A stretch of 64,000 nt of DNA, taken from the NCBI RefSeq assembly GCF_000381365.1, contig NZ_KB905467.1, positions 303,604 through 367,603 on the forward strand, in the 5' to 3' direction. The notes beneath the pieces were generated by a model. It searched no databases and had not been told where the DNA came from. It worked only from the letters and a program-made list of their open reading frames with translations. A program made the translations under genes and the position numbers. This document shows positions 26,777-34,850 of this stretch, in pieces; within the stretch, counting starts at the first letter, position 1, and each line of letters opens with the position of its first letter. The stretch is from Bacteroides salyersiae WAL 10018 = DSM 18765 = JCM 12988. GTDB taxonomy: Bacteria; Bacteroidota; Bacteroidia; Bacteroidales; Bacteroidaceae.

Positions 26777-27709
26777 TTATTTGCGTTGTTCTACCATGCG
26801 GATGGTACCGTCTTCGTTATAATACAGTTTATCGACACATATTGAGCGCAACCAATCGTGATGTGACAAAGCACTGTTGTGATAAAAAGCATACCATTGC
26901 CCTTTATATTCTACGATAGAACCGTGATTGGTAGCACTGTCTGTAGGATCCATATAAACACCCATATGCTTCCAAGGACCTAAAGGGCTGTCACTAATGG
27001 CGTAATGCATGCGGTTGTCTCCTTCTACGCCATCGTTCCAGTCGTCGTTATGGTTGTCAGAATAGGAAAGGTAGTATTTTCCTTTATATTTATGTATCCA
27101 TGTGGCTTCATGAAAGTCTACCAGACCTTCCATGACTTTCATTTCTCCATCCAGTTCCATCATATTATCTTTCAGTTTGCCTCCCTTACAAATACCGCCA
27201 CCGCCATTGTAGATATATGCCTGGCCGTCATCATCCATAAAGACACAAGGATCTATCAGCGAATCCATTCCTTTGATATATCCTTGTACGGTGAAGTTTG
27301 CGGCAGGTTCTTTGCTGGTGGCTACTCCGATTTTCCAACTTCCGTTCCAGTCCGTATCGCTGGGGTGGGGGAAATAAAAGTAATACGTGCCGTCTTTGTA
27401 GGCACAATCCGGTGCCCACATGAATCCGCCTTCTTTACGTCCCCAAGGTACCTGAGAAGAATTCAGAATTTCACCATGATCCGTCCAATGCACCATGTCG
27501 TCGGTAGAAAACACATGATATCTGTCCATTAGGTTACAACCCCGTGGCGGAGCTATATCATGCGAAGCGTAGACATACAGACGACCGTCGTTCCAAACGT
27601 GGGCAGAAGGGTCGGCTGTGTACATGTGTGTGATAAAGGGATTTTGAGGAGTAGAACCCATGCATCCCGCTAATAATAGAGCACATGCGGCATAAAGATA
27701 CTTTTTCAT
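26777..27709 (-). CDS. GH43-family glycoside hydrolase lipoprotein (copy 1)
   Basis: 310 residues. The lipoprotein signal ends in LLAGC (Cys16). A five-blade beta-propeller with the GH43 triad is seen: base Asp in YTADPSAHVW, pKa-modulating Asp in SLIDPCVFMDDDG, acid Glu in DFHEATWIHKYKGKYYLSYS. GH43 enzymes are mostly arabinofuranosidases, xylosidases or galactosidases; the substrate is not clear. It is about 83% identical by eye to the gene just upstream, so the two form a recent tandem duplicate. The 67-bp gap lacks a promoter, suggesting one operon. Confidence 0.87.
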   Translation of the reverse strand: MKKYLYAACALLLAGCMGSTPQNPFITHMYTADPSAHVWNDGRLYVYASHDIAPPRGCNLMDRYHVFSTDDMVHWTDHGEILNSSQVPWGRKEGGFMWAPDCAYKDGTYYFYFPHPSDTDWNGSWKIGVATSKEPAANFTVQGYIKGMDSLIDPCVFMDDDGQAYIYNGGGGICKGGKLKDNMMELDGEMKVMEGLVDFHEATWIHKYKGKYYLSYSDNHNDDWNDGVEGDNRMHYAISDSPLGPWKHMGVYMDPTDSATNHGSIVEYKGQWYAFYHNSALSHHDWLRSICVDKLYYNEDGTIRMVEQRK

Positions 27710-27776
27710 AAATATAGATGTAATAGTTTTGTTTTGGCAGATATAAAAATATGTATTTGCCGGATTATCATTAATT

Positions 27777-28766
27777 TCATTTACGTTGTTTTACCATCCG
27801 GATAGTACCGTCTTCGTTGTGATACAATCTGTCTACACAAATAGAACGCAATGCCGGATTTTTAGATAAGGAGGTTGTATGATAAAAAGCGAACCATTCT
27901 CCCTTATATTCCACGATAGAGCCTTGATTGGTAAAACAGTCGGAAGGTTCCATGTAAATGCCCATGTATTTCCACGGTCCTAAAGGGTGGTCGCTGATAG
28001 CATAACGCATACAGTTGTAGCCATCCATGCCGTCATTTCTGTTCGGATCATGATTATCGGCATAAGAAAGATAATATTTTCCTTTATACTTATGTATCCA
28101 TGTACCCTCGTGGAAATCGTCCAGACCTTCCATTGTTTTCATTTCGCCGTCCAGTTCCATCATATTGTCTTTCAGCTTTCCCCCTTTGCAGATACCTCCT
28201 CCGCCATTGTAGATATAAGGTTGTCCGTCGTCGTCGATGAAGACAAAAGGGTCTATCATCGGATCCATTCCTTTGATATATCCTTGAACCGTAAAGTTGG
28301 CAGCAGGTTCTTTACTGGTAGCTACCCCGATTTTCCAGCTGTTATTGGTATACGTATCACTGGGATGCGGAAAGTAGAAGTAATACGTTCCGTCTTTATA
28401 TGCACAGTCCGGTGCCCACATAAATCCGCCCTCTTTGCGTCCCCACGGCACTTGTGAAGAGTTTAATATTTCACCATGATCTTTCCAGTGTACCATGTCG
28501 TTGGTAGAAAATACGTGATACCTGTCCATCAGGTCACATCCTTGCGGCGGGTCTATGTCATGCGATGCATAGACATACAGACGGCCGTCATCCCATACAC
28601 GGGCAGAAGGGTCGGCCGTGTACATGTGTCTGATAAAAGGATTGGGGGCCAAGCTGTCGATAGTAGTCTTTTCTTTTTTTCTGTTTTTATTTTCAGATGA
28701 CTGGTGAGAGACTTTGCACCCAACTGATAATAAAGTGCATAGAGCATAAAAGCATATCTTTTTCAT
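27777..28766 (-). CDS. GH43-family glycoside hydrolase lipoprotein (copy 2)
   Basis: The ATG at 28764-28766 is chosen (MKKICFYALCTLLSVGC) because it starts a proper lipoprotein signal with lipobox LSVGC; a frame extension upstream to 28802 adds 12 residues with no signal character. After Cys17 there is a charged linker of about 25 residues (KNRKKEK) not present in copy 1. Catalytic residues are conserved: YTADPSARVW, PMIDPFVFIDDDG, DFHEGTWIHK. Differences from copy 1 cluster in loops (DTYTNNS, NHDPNRNDGMDGYN), which could change specificity. First gene of the pair. Confidence 0.87.
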   Translation of the reverse strand: MKKICFYALCTLLSVGCKVSHQSSENKNRKKEKTTIDSLAPNPFIRHMYTADPSARVWDDGRLYVYASHDIDPPQGCDLMDRYHVFSTNDMVHWKDHGEILNSSQVPWGRKEGGFMWAPDCAYKDGTYYFYFPHPSDTYTNNSWKIGVATSKEPAANFTVQGYIKGMDPMIDPFVFIDDDGQPYIYNGGGGICKGGKLKDNMMELDGEMKTMEGLDDFHEGTWIHKYKGKYYLSYADNHDPNRNDGMDGYNCMRYAISDHPLGPWKYMGIYMEPSDCFTNQGSIVEYKGEWFAFYHTTSLSKNPALRSICVDRLYHNEDGTIRMVKQRK

Positions 28767-29379
28767 AATATAAATTGTTGTTGTACTCTTTTGAATGTAC
28801 AAATTTGTCTTCTTTGGATTGAAATAAAAAGGAACATACAGATTACTTTATCGGCCAAAAATAGCCAATTTGTATGCTCCAATATTGTAAAAAACAAGCA
28901 AAAAGTAGAAAATCCGTCCTATGATAGGGACGTTAGTCGAAGTATAGAACGTCTACGTTATTTTGTGAGACAGGTATGTTGATTATTGTAGACAATGTGA
29001 GTTGCTTGTGGATAGATTTGGAATAATCAGTTCTGGAATGCTCGTATAAGAAAAGCTATATTCTTTTTATTGAAGATTTATGTTGAAATTTATGAGTGTA
29101 TTTCTATCTTGTTTCTCTATTAGGATAAAATTCTGTGTTATAGAAAAATGAATACAAAATAAGGGGTTGCTAATTGTTTGATAATCTGCCGATTATACAT
29201 ATTTGCTTTTTCTCTATGAGAAACAGGTTGAAAGTCGTAGAGAAACGTCTCGTTCCTCTACGACCAACGGGACGTTCCTCTACGACCAATGAAATGAAAA
29301 TTTATAATACTTTACGCGGTACGTGGCTTTTTAGAAAGACTATTTATGTATCTCTGTTCGTAATTTTGACTGTGTGATT
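28767..29379. other. Intergenic region with CGTTCCTCTACGAC repeats
   Basis: No convincing gene lies here. At 29234-29286 there is one inverted copy (GTCGTAGAGAAACG, 29234-29247) and two direct copies of CGTTCCTCTACGAC (29251-29264, 29273-29286; 22-bp period). A small CGTCC/GGGACG hairpin lies near 28915-28932. An open frame of 67 codons across the repeats (29174-29377) has no ribosome binding site or known family and is considered spurious. Confidence 0.5.
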
Positions 29380-30900
29380 TTAGAGCGTGATTCTGTGTAT
29401 AAGTTTCTCTGCCCAAATTTGTTCTGTTACCAACCATCGGGTTTCTTCAGTTTCATGAGATTGTTGAATGACGTTTTCTAATAAATCTTGATATTCTTGC
29501 AAAAGTTTTATAGTTACGGTCTGTTTGTTTTCTCTGAGCGACAGTAGAATTTTCAGCTTATGGATATTCAGATTGGGGGTATTGGATAATTCTTCGGCTT
29601 TGTTTAAATAAGCTATACATTTTTTGTTGTTTTCCGGAGTATTCGAAAGTTTCATAATACTGTTCGTTATCACGATATAGTCATTCGGACAAGCCATTTT
29701 ATTATCTATGTTTTTCATGGCAAGACGGGCGGACGCGATATATTTACGATTATAATCCATCATTCCGGATTCAAAACTGACTACGGTGGAGGTCATTTTC
29801 AGATAATTTCTGTCTTCTGATAGTGGAGTGAATGCGCCCATTTTTTCGAGTCTTTTTTCTAAAGTACCATAAATATCTCCTTTAGATAGCGCTTTCGCAT
29901 TATGCTCGTCTTTATAATATGAATAGATTTTAGTGAGAGCGGAAATTAGAGCTTCTTTGTTTTTTCCGGTGAATTCCATGAACTTCATGGCATATTCATC
30001 GGCTTCAACTTCCTGTTTTTCTGAATAGTCCAACCCCATGCGATTGATTATTTTTTCATTGACTAATGTTTGTATGAGATCATTAGTCGCAAAAACTAAT
30101 CCCGGTTCATAGTTGTAGTAACGTTGATAGAGATATTCTTCTGTAGCAGCCACTACTCCGTTAGCCACATCGCCCCAAAATTCGGCACGTTTGGCATGGG
30201 CTATATTTTTATTGGTAGTGATAATGGCATGATCCAGAACGTTGTGAGCGACTTCGCGAGCCAGAATAGCGCACAATTCCTCTTCCGTATCCAAGGTCGT
30301 AAGTAATCCTGTCGATATAAGCAGACATTGGTTACTTAACATAAGTGCGTCCGGCGAAGGAGATTTTAAAATTCGTATTTGAGGAACGGGGTCTTTATGT
30401 GTATTGATGAATTGATTAGGTGCAATGGATAACAACAAACATTGTAGATAATCTTCAGTTGCAGCATCTTCATAAAGCAGTTGCGATTGAGCCAATTCCT
30501 TTAAATATTCATCGGCTTCTTCTGCCTGTTCTTGCCGGAATATTTCCTGATATCCTTTTTTATCATAATAGGATATTAATCCGTTGGATAATTGTGCAAT
30601 CTGCCAGAAAGCATTGTTACTATCCGGATGCAGATCGATAATGTCGAGCCGGCTTATGGGAATACCTAACTGCACTCCGTTGGCTACTATCACTGCTTGT
30701 GTTTCGTAATTACCATTGTAAGGAGTAGCTTTTAATTTAGCGATTCTTTGCAATACTACAGGGGTTCCTTTTGTTGCATTTTGGTAGTCTTTTTTGAGAA
30801 CGCCTTCGATGTTTAGCGTAGGATTAAAAAAAATATCCTGAGCAAATATTGTTCCATGGCTTAACAGAACGATTATTAGTGTAAGAAGTATACGTTTCAT
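29380..30900 (-). CDS. Secreted M48-like protein with degenerate zinc motif
   Basis: 507 residues from the ATG at 30898-30900, chosen because it begins a signal peptide (MKRILLTLIIVLLSHG, cleavage near FAQ). The M48 region is recognised by LCAILAREVAHNVLDH and the downstream EVEADEYAMKFM. In active M48 enzymes the first reads HExxH; here residue 215 is Arg (CGC codon), giving REVAH. Glu216, His219 and the EAD Glu are kept. The C-terminal part (about 370-507) is helical and TPR-like (NNKKCIAYLNKAEEL). It may be an inactive peptidase acting as a periplasmic chaperone, or have altered metal binding. Monocistronic. Confidence 0.78.
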   Translation of the reverse strand: MKRILLTLIIVLLSHGTIFAQDIFFNPTLNIEGVLKKDYQNATKGTPVVLQRIAKLKATPYNGNYETQAVIVANGVQLGIPISRLDIIDLHPDSNNAFWQIAQLSNGLISYYDKKGYQEIFRQEQAEEADEYLKELAQSQLLYEDAATEDYLQCLLLSIAPNQFINTHKDPVPQIRILKSPSPDALMLSNQCLLISTGLLTTLDTEEELCAILAREVAHNVLDHAIITTNKNIAHAKRAEFWGDVANGVVAATEEYLYQRYYNYEPGLVFATNDLIQTLVNEKIINRMGLDYSEKQEVEADEYAMKFMEFTGKNKEALISALTKIYSYYKDEHNAKALSKGDIYGTLEKRLEKMGAFTPLSEDRNYLKMTSTVVSFESGMMDYNRKYIASARLAMKNIDNKMACPNDYIVITNSIMKLSNTPENNKKCIAYLNKAEELSNTPNLNIHKLKILLSLRENKQTVTIKLLQEYQDLLENVIQQSHETEETRWLVTEQIWAEKLIHRITL

Positions 30901-30925
30901 AAGTGCGATGATTTTGTTATTGTTA

Positions 30926-30933
30926 CAAATGTA
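30926..30933 (-). promoter_or_regulatory. -7 promoter element for the M48-like gene
   Basis: TACATTTG on the minus strand, 25 bp before the chosen start codon, supporting that start. Confidence 0.6.
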
Positions 30934-31066
30934 GAGAGAAAAAAACATATCTGAAAAAGAAAAGTACTATTTGCCGATAGGGATTTCCCTCTATGTTTAT
31001 TGGCCTTTCCATAATTTCTTGTCCTCCTTCCAGAAATATCTAAAACTCATTGCTAATGGTAGATTT

Positions 31067-31130
31067 AGACGTTTTTGGAAGCTTAAAAGTGATTTTTGAA
31101 CATCGATTTATACATGATGTGCTATGTTTG
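31067..31130 (+). promoter_or_regulatory. Regulated promoter 1 of the utilization locus (twin-box)
   Basis: Box 1 AGACGTTTTTGGAA (31067-31080), box 2 GAACAT (31098-31103) and -7 TATGTTTG (31123-31130). Box spacing is 31 bp and box 2 to -7 is 25 bp, exactly as at 40127 and 53364. No -33 element is seen, so an activator, probably of the AraC/HTCS kind, is expected. It drives the secreted protein, GH18, SusC and SusD. Confidence 0.7.
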
Positions 31131-31216
31131 CAATGAAAAAAGTCGTTTAACTAATTTGAAAAAGAGTTGATTAAACGTATAGGTAATTTAATTATTAACT
31201 TTATTAATTTATTATT

Positions 31217-32191
31217 ATGAAAAGAAATGTACTTCTCTCAGCAGTTACATTGATGATGACTGCTAATGTTTTTGCACAAGCAGAAGATGTAACTCCCGCC
31301 GCGTTTAAATTTCAAGAACGCTCGGTAGGTCCGGTTGAAATGTTTTGGGGTACTGGTGCCAATCCTAGTATAGCAGAGTTAAATGTCAGTGGTTCTATTG
31401 TGACTGCAGTGGCACCGGCAAATCAAACAGAGGAAGAAGCTTTATCTTCCGGACTTTCCATTGTGAATAGTGAATTTGGAAATCTTTTGTTGCTGAAAGG
31501 TAAAAATGCGCCTGCATCAGCAGAAGGACCTGCATCGACAGGTGATTTAGGCAAAGGTTGGTTCTCTTTAAATTTTATAGGACCGGCAAGTGCTGAAGGT
31601 GGGAATGATTATCGGGTTACATATCAAATGAAAATGGTTTCGGATCTTGAAATCGGTGCTAAGAAATTAGGTTTGTCTTGTGTCTCTGGAGGTGGAAATA
31701 ATACTTCATTAGGTTCTAAGAGTGAAGTACTTTTTACCGGAGACTCTGGTTGGTGGCAATTCCAAATAAATGCGAAAACCGGAACAAAAGATCCTTTCCG
31801 TGCCCGTATTGAATTTGATGGCCAAATGATGGATAAAACTGCTTTATATGTTTATGAAGTAAGTTTTGTGAGGAATCCGGAAGGAGAGTTGGTAAATACG
31901 GAAGGTACAGAAAATGCAGACGGTTCTTATACAGGTATGAGTAAACCGAATGGAGCTGTTAGTGTTGGTGTTGCATCTACTATGTCGGATTTGAATGCTC
32001 CGTTTGTGACTTGGGATCATCAGTATATTTATGTGAACAATGCCAATAATCGCGAGATGGTTTATATTTATAATATGATCGGACAATTGGTTCATAGTGC
32101 AGAAGCCACAGCAGGATTTATGGAAATTCCGATGAATCCGGGAGCTTATATTGTAAAAGTGGGTGCAAAATCAACGAAAGTGATATTATAA
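31217..32191 (+). CDS. Secreted protein of unknown function with C-terminal sorting-like tail
   Basis: 324 residues with a signal peptide (1-20, ending NVFAQ). The middle (about 25-235) is strand-rich, Gly/Ser/Ala-rich and looks like a carbohydrate-binding-type beta-sandwich (WFSLNFIGPASAEGGNDYRVTYQMKM; SGWWQFQINAKT), but no family is recognised. The last about 70 residues (YIYNMIGQLVHSAE ... GAYIVKVGAKSTKVIL) have the pattern of type IX secretion (Por) tails. It is the first gene after a regulated promoter and is followed by an intrinsic terminator, so it is probably made in excess over the downstream GH18-SusCD genes. A surface glycan-binding role is inference. Confidence 0.7.
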   Translation: MKRNVLLSAVTLMMTANVFAQAEDVTPAAFKFQERSVGPVEMFWGTGANPSIAELNVSGSIVTAVAPANQTEEEALSSGLSIVNSEFGNLLLLKGKNAPASAEGPASTGDLGKGWFSLNFIGPASAEGGNDYRVTYQMKMVSDLEIGAKKLGLSCVSGGGNNTSLGSKSEVLFTGDSGWWQFQINAKTGTKDPFRARIEFDGQMMDKTALYVYEVSFVRNPEGELVNTEGTENADGSYTGMSKPNGAVSVGVASTMSDLNAPFVTWDHQYIYVNNANNREMVYIYNMIGQLVHSAEATAGFMEIPMNPGAYIVKVGAKSTKVIL

Positions 32192-32216
32192 TTGGATATA
32201 TTCAATCAGATAAAAG

Positions 32217-32245
32217 GAGTACCGGTTCTGTACCGGTCTCTTTTT
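32217..32245 (+). terminator. Intercistronic terminator/attenuator before GH18
   Basis: GAG-T-ACCGGT and ACCGGT-CTC arms with a 5-base loop are followed by TTTTT. No promoter is evident before the next gene 29 bp on, so partial read-through is likely. Confidence 0.75.
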
Positions 32246-32273
32246 AATTTTTTACTCTTTAAATTTGATAACT

Positions 32274-34826
32274 ATGAAGCAAATAGGAAAGATTTTTTCT
32301 TTGTTTGTAGTCTGCTGTTTCTGTTTCTCTTCTTTGCAGGCACAAGTCGTTAATTATGCTTTAAAACTTTCGGGGGATAATTCTGTTATTTGCGGACAAG
32401 TACCTGAAATTAATGGGAAAAGTGAATATGCTGTTCAATTTTTAATGGCTCCACAAGAATGGACTGCCGGTGCTTATATTTTTAAACGTGGCTCTGATAT
32501 AGAGGAGTTTTCAGCGAGACTATCTTCCGTAGCAGGGAATGTCGTTTTTAAGATTGGAACCGAGGAAATCGTTTTGACAGGGGTTTCGGTAACAGGTTGG
32601 ACACAGATATCATTAGGGGTATTTAAAAATGGAGCCGATACATGGATTAATGGTGTGAAAACCTGGAATGCCAACAGTAATTTGCAGATGCCGTCTTCTA
32701 ATGAGGATTTGGTTTTAGGTAAAGGGTTTAAAGGACGTTTGGATGAATTCCGTGTATGGAATACCAGCCTACCGAGCGCTGCTGAAGAAGAACTGATGTT
32801 CCAGAATACGGTAAATAAATTTCATCCGAAATGGGAATCTCTCGTTTTATACTATAAATTTGATCAAGAGCAATGTGCAGATCATATTGTTGACTATAAA
32901 TTCGCTCATCACGGTACGTCAAATACTGTAATCCAGAGGGAAGAAGTGACTGATAATAATTTTTTCCGATACCGTGTCGTAACAGGATATTCTTCTTTTA
33001 ATCGCCATTGTGATCGTCTGCAAATAGATAAAGATATGCATTTACTGACGAACGATTTGATTTTTCTGAATGCTTCAGTAAACGGACGTACAGGTGAGGT
33101 TACCATGACGGCTTTGGATGACGCTTCGGTAACGGGAGGGGTTACTTACATGGCTACAGATGGAGAGCGCTCCGGTATTGCGGTTCTGGATGGTACAGGT
33201 ACATTAAACTTAGGTAAAGCTATTCAGGAGGGAGAACCGTCAAGTTTGTCGGCGACTGTTGAAGGTTGGTTTTATGTAGAAAAATGGGTTGAGGGTGCTG
33301 TTCTTTTTGAACAGAAAGAGAATGATTCCAACTTATTTGGTATCTATTTAGGAAATTTGGAAAAGAAACAACTGATTGTTAAAGCAGATGGTTGGCAGAT
33401 GGAGTGTGATAATGTTCTCAGTCCGGAGCAATGGCAGCATTTAGCTGTAACAATGGATCCCACTTCTTCACGTAATCCCATGCGTATTTATGTTAATAAT
33501 CAGAATCTGAAAGGAACAATAGACAAACCTGCTGACGGAGTGATGTATACCCTTAAAGATATTGATGCCGATGCGGTGGTGGGTACTGGTTTCATAGGTA
33601 AGATGGATGAATTGATGGTTTGGAGAAATGCCCGTACTACTTTTACTTCAGATATGGACGGTACATTGACTTCTGCAGTGTTTCCAGGTGGAGGATATGA
33701 TGCTATCTTCTTCGATGGTTATTGGAAGTTTGACAGGGAAGATAATATCGGATATAATTCAAAAGGCTGGAAAGCAATGATTGAACAAACCAGAGAGTTG
33801 TATAAAGGATATAGAGGATATAAAATAAGAATAGGCCTGATCAGTTCGGATAGTGATGACAGCGGAAATAAGTTGTGGCCTAATTATATTGGAAATGAAT
33901 CTTGGCGTGCGAATATTGCTAAAGGAGTTGAGGCGTTGATTCCTTATTGTGACGGTGTAGATATCGATTTGGAATGGTTGGATAATAATCCTAATAATCC
34001 TAAATGGGCTTCTTATGGAGAAATGGTAAAAGCAATACGTGCAGTAGTGCCGAACGATAAAATATTTAGTGTAAGTTTACATCCGGTTTCTTATACGATG
34101 CCTTTGGATGCGATTGATGCTGTTGATTATGTAACTTTTCAAAATTACGGGCCACGGAAAAGTAGCTTAGTATGGAGTGCTTACTCTTCTTTTTATACTA
34201 CGGCTGTAAATTATGGCTATCCTGCGGAGAAGATTCGTCTTTCTATGGCGACAACCGCAGTTATGAGTGATAATTCCGGGAAGAATGTGAAAGGATATAA
34301 GGATCTGGATTTTTCAACTGTGACTGCCGAATCGAATACAGGTACTATTGGAGGTGTTGACTATACCTTTAATGGAGTAAAAGAGGTACAAAAGAAAATG
34401 CAATTGCTTGTTGATAACAACACCGGTGGATGTATGTATTTTGATATGGGGAATGACGTAAGTGTACAAGATGAGTTAAGTTTGATCAGAGCTTTGAGTA
34501 TGACCATTCATTCTAATGTGGATACATTGGTGACAAAAGTAAGTACAGACCCTGTAGGAATAGAGGAGAAAAAACTTTATCCGGAATTAAATTCGGCTAA
34601 GGTTAGTGTTTATCCTAATCCTTCCGATGGTAATTTTCAGGTAGACTTACCTTTTAGCGGAGAAGCTGTATGCGATTTGTTTTCCATGACCGGTAATAAA
34701 GTATACAGCACAATAGGAGAAAAACAAATTCGTTTTTCATTAAGTGGTATTCTTTCGACAGGATTATATATATTGAAAATAGATTCTTCTGAGGGACAGG
34801 CCACCACAAAAGTGCAGATAAAATAA
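32274..34826 (+). CDS. LamG-GH18 protein, probable endo-beta-N-acetylglucosaminidase or chitinase
   Basis: 851 residues from the ATG at 32274; an in-frame TTG at 32265 is not needed. Signal peptide (1-24, ending SLQAQ). Two LamG/concanavalin-like domains (about 25-190 and 300-465) precede a GH18 barrel (about 470-760) with the DGVDIDLEW motif; Glu567 is the proton donor and Asp565 its partner. FQNYGP carries the Tyr near the active site. A type IX-like tail (YPNPSDGNFQVDLP onward) ends it. GH18 enzymes cut beta-1,4 GlcNAc links in chitin or the core of N-glycans. Next to SusCD it would be the surface endo-enzyme that creates fragments for import. Confidence 0.85.
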   Translation: MKQIGKIFSLFVVCCFCFSSLQAQVVNYALKLSGDNSVICGQVPEINGKSEYAVQFLMAPQEWTAGAYIFKRGSDIEEFSARLSSVAGNVVFKIGTEEIVLTGVSVTGWTQISLGVFKNGADTWINGVKTWNANSNLQMPSSNEDLVLGKGFKGRLDEFRVWNTSLPSAAEEELMFQNTVNKFHPKWESLVLYYKFDQEQCADHIVDYKFAHHGTSNTVIQREEVTDNNFFRYRVVTGYSSFNRHCDRLQIDKDMHLLTNDLIFLNASVNGRTGEVTMTALDDASVTGGVTYMATDGERSGIAVLDGTGTLNLGKAIQEGEPSSLSATVEGWFYVEKWVEGAVLFEQKENDSNLFGIYLGNLEKKQLIVKADGWQMECDNVLSPEQWQHLAVTMDPTSSRNPMRIYVNNQNLKGTIDKPADGVMYTLKDIDADAVVGTGFIGKMDELMVWRNARTTFTSDMDGTLTSAVFPGGGYDAIFFDGYWKFDREDNIGYNSKGWKAMIEQTRELYKGYRGYKIRIGLISSDSDDSGNKLWPNYIGNESWRANIAKGVEALIPYCDGVDIDLEWLDNNPNNPKWASYGEMVKAIRAVVPNDKIFSVSLHPVSYTMPLDAIDAVDYVTFQNYGPRKSSLVWSAYSSFYTTAVNYGYPAEKIRLSMATTAVMSDNSGKNVKGYKDLDFSTVTAESNTGTIGGVDYTFNGVKEVQKKMQLLVDNNTGGCMYFDMGNDVSVQDELSLIRALSMTIHSNVDTLVTKVSTDPVGIEEKKLYPELNSAKVSVYPNPSDGNFQVDLPFSGEAVCDLFSMTGNKVYSTIGEKQIRFSLSGILSTGLYILKIDSSEGQATTKVQIK

Positions 34827-34850
34827 ATGTGAAACTTAATATAATATGGT

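Noticed and set aside
29174..29377. 67-codon plus-strand frame
   Set aside because: It crosses the short CGTTCCTCTACGAC repeats, lacks a ribosome binding site and resembles no family; counted as non-coding.
32265..32273. TTG start for the GH18 protein
   Set aside because: The ATG at 32274 begins a normal signal peptide; the three added residues have no support.
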